From Verrucomicrobia subdivision 6 bacterium (GTDB lineage: Bacteria > Verrucomicrobiota > Verrucomicrobiia > Methylacidiphilales > Verrucolacustridaceae), in contig CAMCFB010000006.1 of NCBI GenBank assembly GCA_945874125.1, forward strand, positions 1 through 44,318: DNA of 44,318 nucleotides, read 5' to 3'. The notes under the pieces were generated by a model, which had not been told where the DNA came from, searched no databases, and saw only the letters and a program-made list of their open reading frames with translations. Shown here piece by piece: positions 41,445 through 44,318 of the stretch. The translations under genes and the position numbers were made by a program. Within the stretch, counting starts at the first letter, position 1. Every line of letters begins with the position of its first letter.

Positions 41445-42802
41445 AGCCGAAACTGCTGGTGGTGGATGATGAAAAAAATACGCGGGAGGCTTTGCGCCGG
41501 GCTTTGGAGGGCTCTTTTGAGGTTTTCTTGACCTATAACGTGGAAAGCACGAAGAATATTTTAAAAATCGATCCGGTCGATGTGGTTTTAACGGATCTGC
41601 GATTAGGGAATGAAAGCGGATTGGATGTGTTGAAGTTGGTGCAAAGCCAAGTGCCCCCGCCGCCTTGTGTGGTCATGACGGCGTATGGTTCGGTGGAAAG
41701 CGCGGTCGAGGCGATGCGGCGCGGGGCGTACGATTATGTGACCAAGCCTTTGGATCTCGATCGGGCCGAGATTCTCCTCAAGAGAGCGGTACGAACGTTA
41801 CGGGTGGAGCAAGAGAACCAGAGTTTGCGAGCCCAGCTGGATCGATCGTTTGGATTGGAGCGGATTTTGGGTCACTCGGTGGCCATGGAGAAAGTATTGG
41901 ATCGTGTCCGACAGGTGGCGGACTCCAAGGCGAGCGTACTGTTGGAGGGGGAAAGCGGGACGGGAAAGGAGTTGGTGGCGCGGGCGATTCATGGTCTGAG
42001 TTCGCGTCGCGGTGGCCCTTTTGTGGCGGTGCACTGTGCCGCCCTTTCCCCGCAACTGCTCGAAAGCGAATTATTTGGTCATGAGAAGGGGAGTTTTACT
42101 GGGGCGACGGAGCGGAGGGTGGGTCGATTTGAACAGGCGAACGGGGGGACGATCTTTTTGGATGAAATCGGGGAGATTGATCCCGCGACCCAGGTGAAGC
42201 TGTTGCGGGTGCTGGGGGAACGAAGTTTGGAGAGAGTGGGGGGAAATCAGTTAATTGAGGTGGATGTTCGCTTACTGGTGGCGACCCATCGGAGTTTGGA
42301 GAAAATGGTTCGCGAGGGGAAGTTTCGAGAGGATCTCTATTTTCGCATTCGGGTTGTTCAGATTGATCTGCCTCCGTTGCGGGATCGGCCGGAGGACATT
42401 CCCGTCTTGGCGGAGGCGTTTCGGCGAGAGTATGGCCAAGAGAACGGCAAGGCGGGGGTCGCTTTTAGTCCGGCCAGTATGGATTGCTTGAGGGGGTATC
42501 GTTGGCCCGGGAATGTGAGGGAGTTGAGGACGGCGGTCGAACATGGGGTGGTGCTAGCGAGAGGAGCGGTCATTGAGCCAGAGGATCTTCCCTCGGCCGT
42601 CCGGGGCGACGGCGTTGGGCGGGCGACCATGGGAGGGGGGAGTATTTCGAATCTGGAAAAAGTGGAGCACAGCGCGATTCAAGAGGCATACAAAAAGTCA
42701 GGAAAGAATGTATCGGCGGCGGCGAGGGAGTTGGGGATTAGCCGTCGAACCTTGCAACGGAAGCTGGCGGTGCTGGGGAAGAAAGGTAAAGTTCGACCAT
42801 GA
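41441..42802 (+). CDS. NtrC-family response regulator, sigma-54-dependent activator
   Basis: A 453-residue regulator with three domains. The receiver (about 1-118) has the phospho-Asp in VVLTDLRLG. The AAA+ domain (about 140-370) has Walker A GESGTGKE, the sigma-54-contacting loop GSFTGA (consensus GAFTGA, Ser for Ala), Walker B GGTIFLDEIGEI and R-finger region FREDLYFRI. The Fis-type helix-turn-helix is at the C-terminus (NVSAAARELGISRRTLQRKL). It should activate sigma-54 promoters when phosphorylated by the coupled kinase. The start overlaps the kinase stop and the stop overlaps the next gene's start, both as ATGA. Its target genes are not evident in the window. Confidence 0.95.
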   Translation: MKPKLLVVDDEKNTREALRRALEGSFEVFLTYNVESTKNILKIDPVDVVLTDLRLGNESGLDVLKLVQSQVPPPPCVVMTAYGSVESAVEAMRRGAYDYVTKPLDLDRAEILLKRAVRTLRVEQENQSLRAQLDRSFGLERILGHSVAMEKVLDRVRQVADSKASVLLEGESGTGKELVARAIHGLSSRRGGPFVAVHCAALSPQLLESELFGHEKGSFTGATERRVGRFEQANGGTIFLDEIGEIDPATQVKLLRVLGERSLERVGGNQLIEVDVRLLVATHRSLEKMVREGKFREDLYFRIRVVQIDLPPLRDRPEDIPVLAEAFRREYGQENGKAGVAFSPASMDCLRGYRWPGNVRELRTAVEHGVVLARGAVIEPEDLPSAVRGDGVGRATMGGGSISNLEKVEHSAIQEAYKKSGKNVSAAARELGISRRTLQRKLAVLGKKGKVRP

Positions 42803-44318
42803 TTTCCTTGCAGGAGCTGGTCTATAATGTGGAAGAAGGTTTCTTGCGAGGACTTCTCACGAAAGTAGCGCTCGGATTGCTAACGATTGGGCTAGTGGCC
42901 TGGATTGGAATTAGTGAATTTAATGGTCTGAAGACGCCGGAAGCGATGGATTTGGCTCAACAGGCGCGGCAAATTGCGACTGGCCAGGGTCTGACCACGC
43001 TTTTGATTCGTCCCTTGGCCTTGTGGCAGGTGCGAGCGCAGTTTGGCAATGACGCTCCAGAAGTGAGTCGTTTTCCAGAGACCTTGAGTCCTCCGTTGTA
43101 TCCGCTGATCTTGGCGGGGGCTTTTCGGTTGGGGGAAGTTTCAGGGGTTGCGCGAATGTCGGTTTCGACGGATGCGATCAAAGGTATGCGGGTTTACCCA
43201 CCAGATTATATTGTGTTGGGGTTGAATTTAATATGCGTGGTCTTGACGATCTTGGCGGTTTATTTATGGGCCGCGGGCCAGTTCGATGCTGGATCGGGAA
43301 TCTTGGCGGCAGTTTTCTGCCTAGGAAGCACGGCCTTATGGAATCAGGCGGTGGCGGGTGGTTCGACCTGCCCCCTGATTATGCTTTATGCGTGGAGTGG
43401 GTATTTTTTCTTTCGGGGACTGGCCCAGGAGGATCAATCGGAGGAGGTTCCGTTCGGTGGGGGTCTGTGGTTCGGATTGGCGGGCTTTACCATCGGGCTG
43501 ACTCCCTTAATCCAGATGATTCATATTTGGCCTGCCTTGGCGGTGGTGAGTTGTGGTCTCGCCCTTTTCCAGCGGGGGAGAGTGGGCCTCATTTTGGGTT
43601 TCGCGATACCGTCCCTCCTTTTTTTGGGTTGGTTGGGCTGGCTCTGGTCGGTCACGCGGAATCCGGTGGGACTGAATTGGGCCTACCTGATTTCCGATTC
43701 GGCTCACTATCCGGGAAGTCTGGTCTGGCGAACTTTCTCTTTTGACATGGAAAAGACGGATGTGTGGCGACGTATTTTTGGGTCGGTCATCCGTGGAACG
43801 GCCTACATCATTGCCCAAGGACCTCTTTTATGCGGCGCTACGGTTGCGGGGGTCTTGGGTTTCTTTAGTGCGATGCATTCGTTTCGGCGACCTTCGGCCG
43901 CCACGGGAAAACTACTCTGGCTCGCTGGGGTGGGAGTCTTATTGCTGGCCACGGCTTTTATTGTGAGAGATGGGGCGGGCACCGGCACACCTATTCTTTT
44001 GGTTCTGCTCCCCTTGGCCTCGGTCTACGGAGCGGCGGGTCTTTTTGTTTTGGTGGAGCGTTGGAATTTGCAGGTCGATCTTCTTGGGAAAATATTTGTG
44101 GTGCTGGTGGCCTTGGTCGCCAGCGGCCCGGTACTGAATTTGGTGGCCCAACCAAATAACGCGCCTTTTGCTTATCCCCCAACGTACCCGCCGATTTTTT
44201 TGTTTATGCGCTCTTGGTTTGAGCCGAAGGAGTTTCAGGCTTCCGATCTTCCGGCCGCGGAAGCTTGGTATTCGAACCAACCGACCCTTTGGGTGCCTTC
44301 GACCCGAGATGATTTGAT
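42799..44318 (+). CDS. Large multi-pass membrane protein, GT-C glycosyltransferase-like (runs off the window)
   Basis: An open frame of 506 codons with no stop before the window edge, starting at an ATG that overlaps the response regulator stop (ATGA). I translated it by hand. It has a membrane segment at about 21-39 (VALGLLTIGLVAWIGIS), then a loop with EAMDLAQQARQIATGQGL and ETLSPPLYPLILAG. This loop recalls the first periplasmic loop of GT39/ArnT-like glycosyltransferases, where an acidic residue is catalytic. At least eight further hydrophobic segments follow, for example LNLICVVLTILAVYLWAAG, WFGLAGFTIGLTPLIQM and LLWLAGVGVLLLATAFI, with a periplasmic tail beyond them. Coding is supported by the overlap, the lack of stops and a sensible hydropathy pattern. 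The GT-C assignment is tentative. Confidence 0.75.
   Translation, partial: MISLQELVYNVEEGFLRGLLTKVALGLLTIGLVAWIGISEFNGLKTPEAMDLAQQARQIATGQGLTTLLIRPLALWQVRAQFGNDAPEVSRFPETLSPPLYPLILAGAFRLGEVSGVARMSVSTDAIKGMRVYPPDYIVLGLNLICVVLTILAVYLWAAGQFDAGSGILAAVFCLGSTALWNQAVAGGSTCPLIMLYAWSGYFFFRGLAQEDQSEEVPFGGGLWFGLAGFTIGLTPLIQMIHIWPALAVVSCGLALFQRGRVGLILGFAIPSLLFLGWLGWLWSVTRNPVGLNWAYLISDSAHYPGSLVWRTFSFDMEKTDVWRRIFGSVIRGTAYIIAQGPLLCGATVAGVLGFFSAMHSFRRPSAATGKLLWLAGVGVLLLATAFIVRDGAGTGTPILLVLLPLASVYGAAGLFVLVERWNLQVDLLGKIFVVLVALVASGPVLNLVAQPNNAPFAYPPTYPPIFLFMRSWFEPKEFQASDLPAAEAWYSNQPTLWVPSTRDDL

Noticed and set aside
43233-43745. Plus-strand frame of 170 codons near the right end
   Set aside because: It is in a different frame from the uninterrupted 506-codon frame that starts at 42799 and has a proper start overlap and membrane helices.

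Overview
The window looks like a chromosomal segment of a member of the Verrucomicrobiota. The support is indirect: a PEP-CTERM sorting tail, a pseudopilin with the H-X9-DG motif common in Verrucomicrobiota, Planctomycetota and Lentisphaerota, and a multidomain exported glycosidase with a C-terminal module of a type I associate with this phylum. GC is moderate to high, genes are densely packed, and many neighbours share ATGA, GTGA or TTGA stop/start overlaps. I see no phage, transposase, rRNA, tRNA or CRISPR array. Two genes run off the window ends: valS on the left and a large membrane protein on the right.

Layout. 1-3.9 kb: valS and a LapG-like (BTLCP) cysteine protease, divergent from a membrane PAS protein whose HD-GYP domain has lost every metal ligand. 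3.9-6.4 kb: a coupled minus-strand operon gcvT-gcvH-MBL-like protein-small exported protein. 6.5-7.7 kb: a PLP aminotransferase. 7.7-12.5 kb: a minus-strand sugar ABC transporter operon (TPR protein, binding lipoprotein, two permeases, ATPase). 12.5-20.0 kb: a plus-strand run with an exported clan-A glycosidase, an 1153-residue GH94/GH149-like phosphorylase, a GntR/LacI chimeric regulator and a GH1 beta-glucosidase. 20.0-26.5 kb: a 65-bp palindromic element, a PEP-CTERM protein, a lone pseudopilin and a 1518-residue GH16 enzyme. 26.7-33.2 kb: housekeeping genes (DUF1015, a membrane protein, tatA, thrC, hom, ychF, upp). 33.2-33.8 kb: a vapBC toxin-antitoxin pair. 33.9-36.9 kb: an HtrA-like lipoprotein protease coupled to a pseudoprotease paralogue. 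36.9-44.3 kb: a Gph-type HAD phosphatase, gpmI, a CorA-like transporter, an NtrB/NtrC-type two-component pair and a GT-C-like membrane protein.

How the genes may work together. The 7.7-26.5 kb block reads as a beta-1,3-glucan (laminarin-like) utilisation locus without SusC/SusD. GH16 and the clan-A glycosidase would cut the polymer outside the cytoplasm, the ABC system would import oligosaccharides, and the large phosphorylase and GH1 enzyme would finish them in the cytoplasm under the embedded regulator. The substrate is inferred from the combination of families.

The most unusual signals are: (i) the metal-ligand-free HD-GYP receptor candidate facing a LapG-like protease, which could be a LapD-LapG-type circuit built on a different domain; (ii) the coupled protease/pseudoprotease pair; (iii) the large phosphorylase in a glucan locus; (iv) several genes whose best promoter lies so close to the start codon that the mRNA would be leaderless; (v) a 65-bp element with terminal inverted repeats and a pair of 32-bp hairpin repeats.
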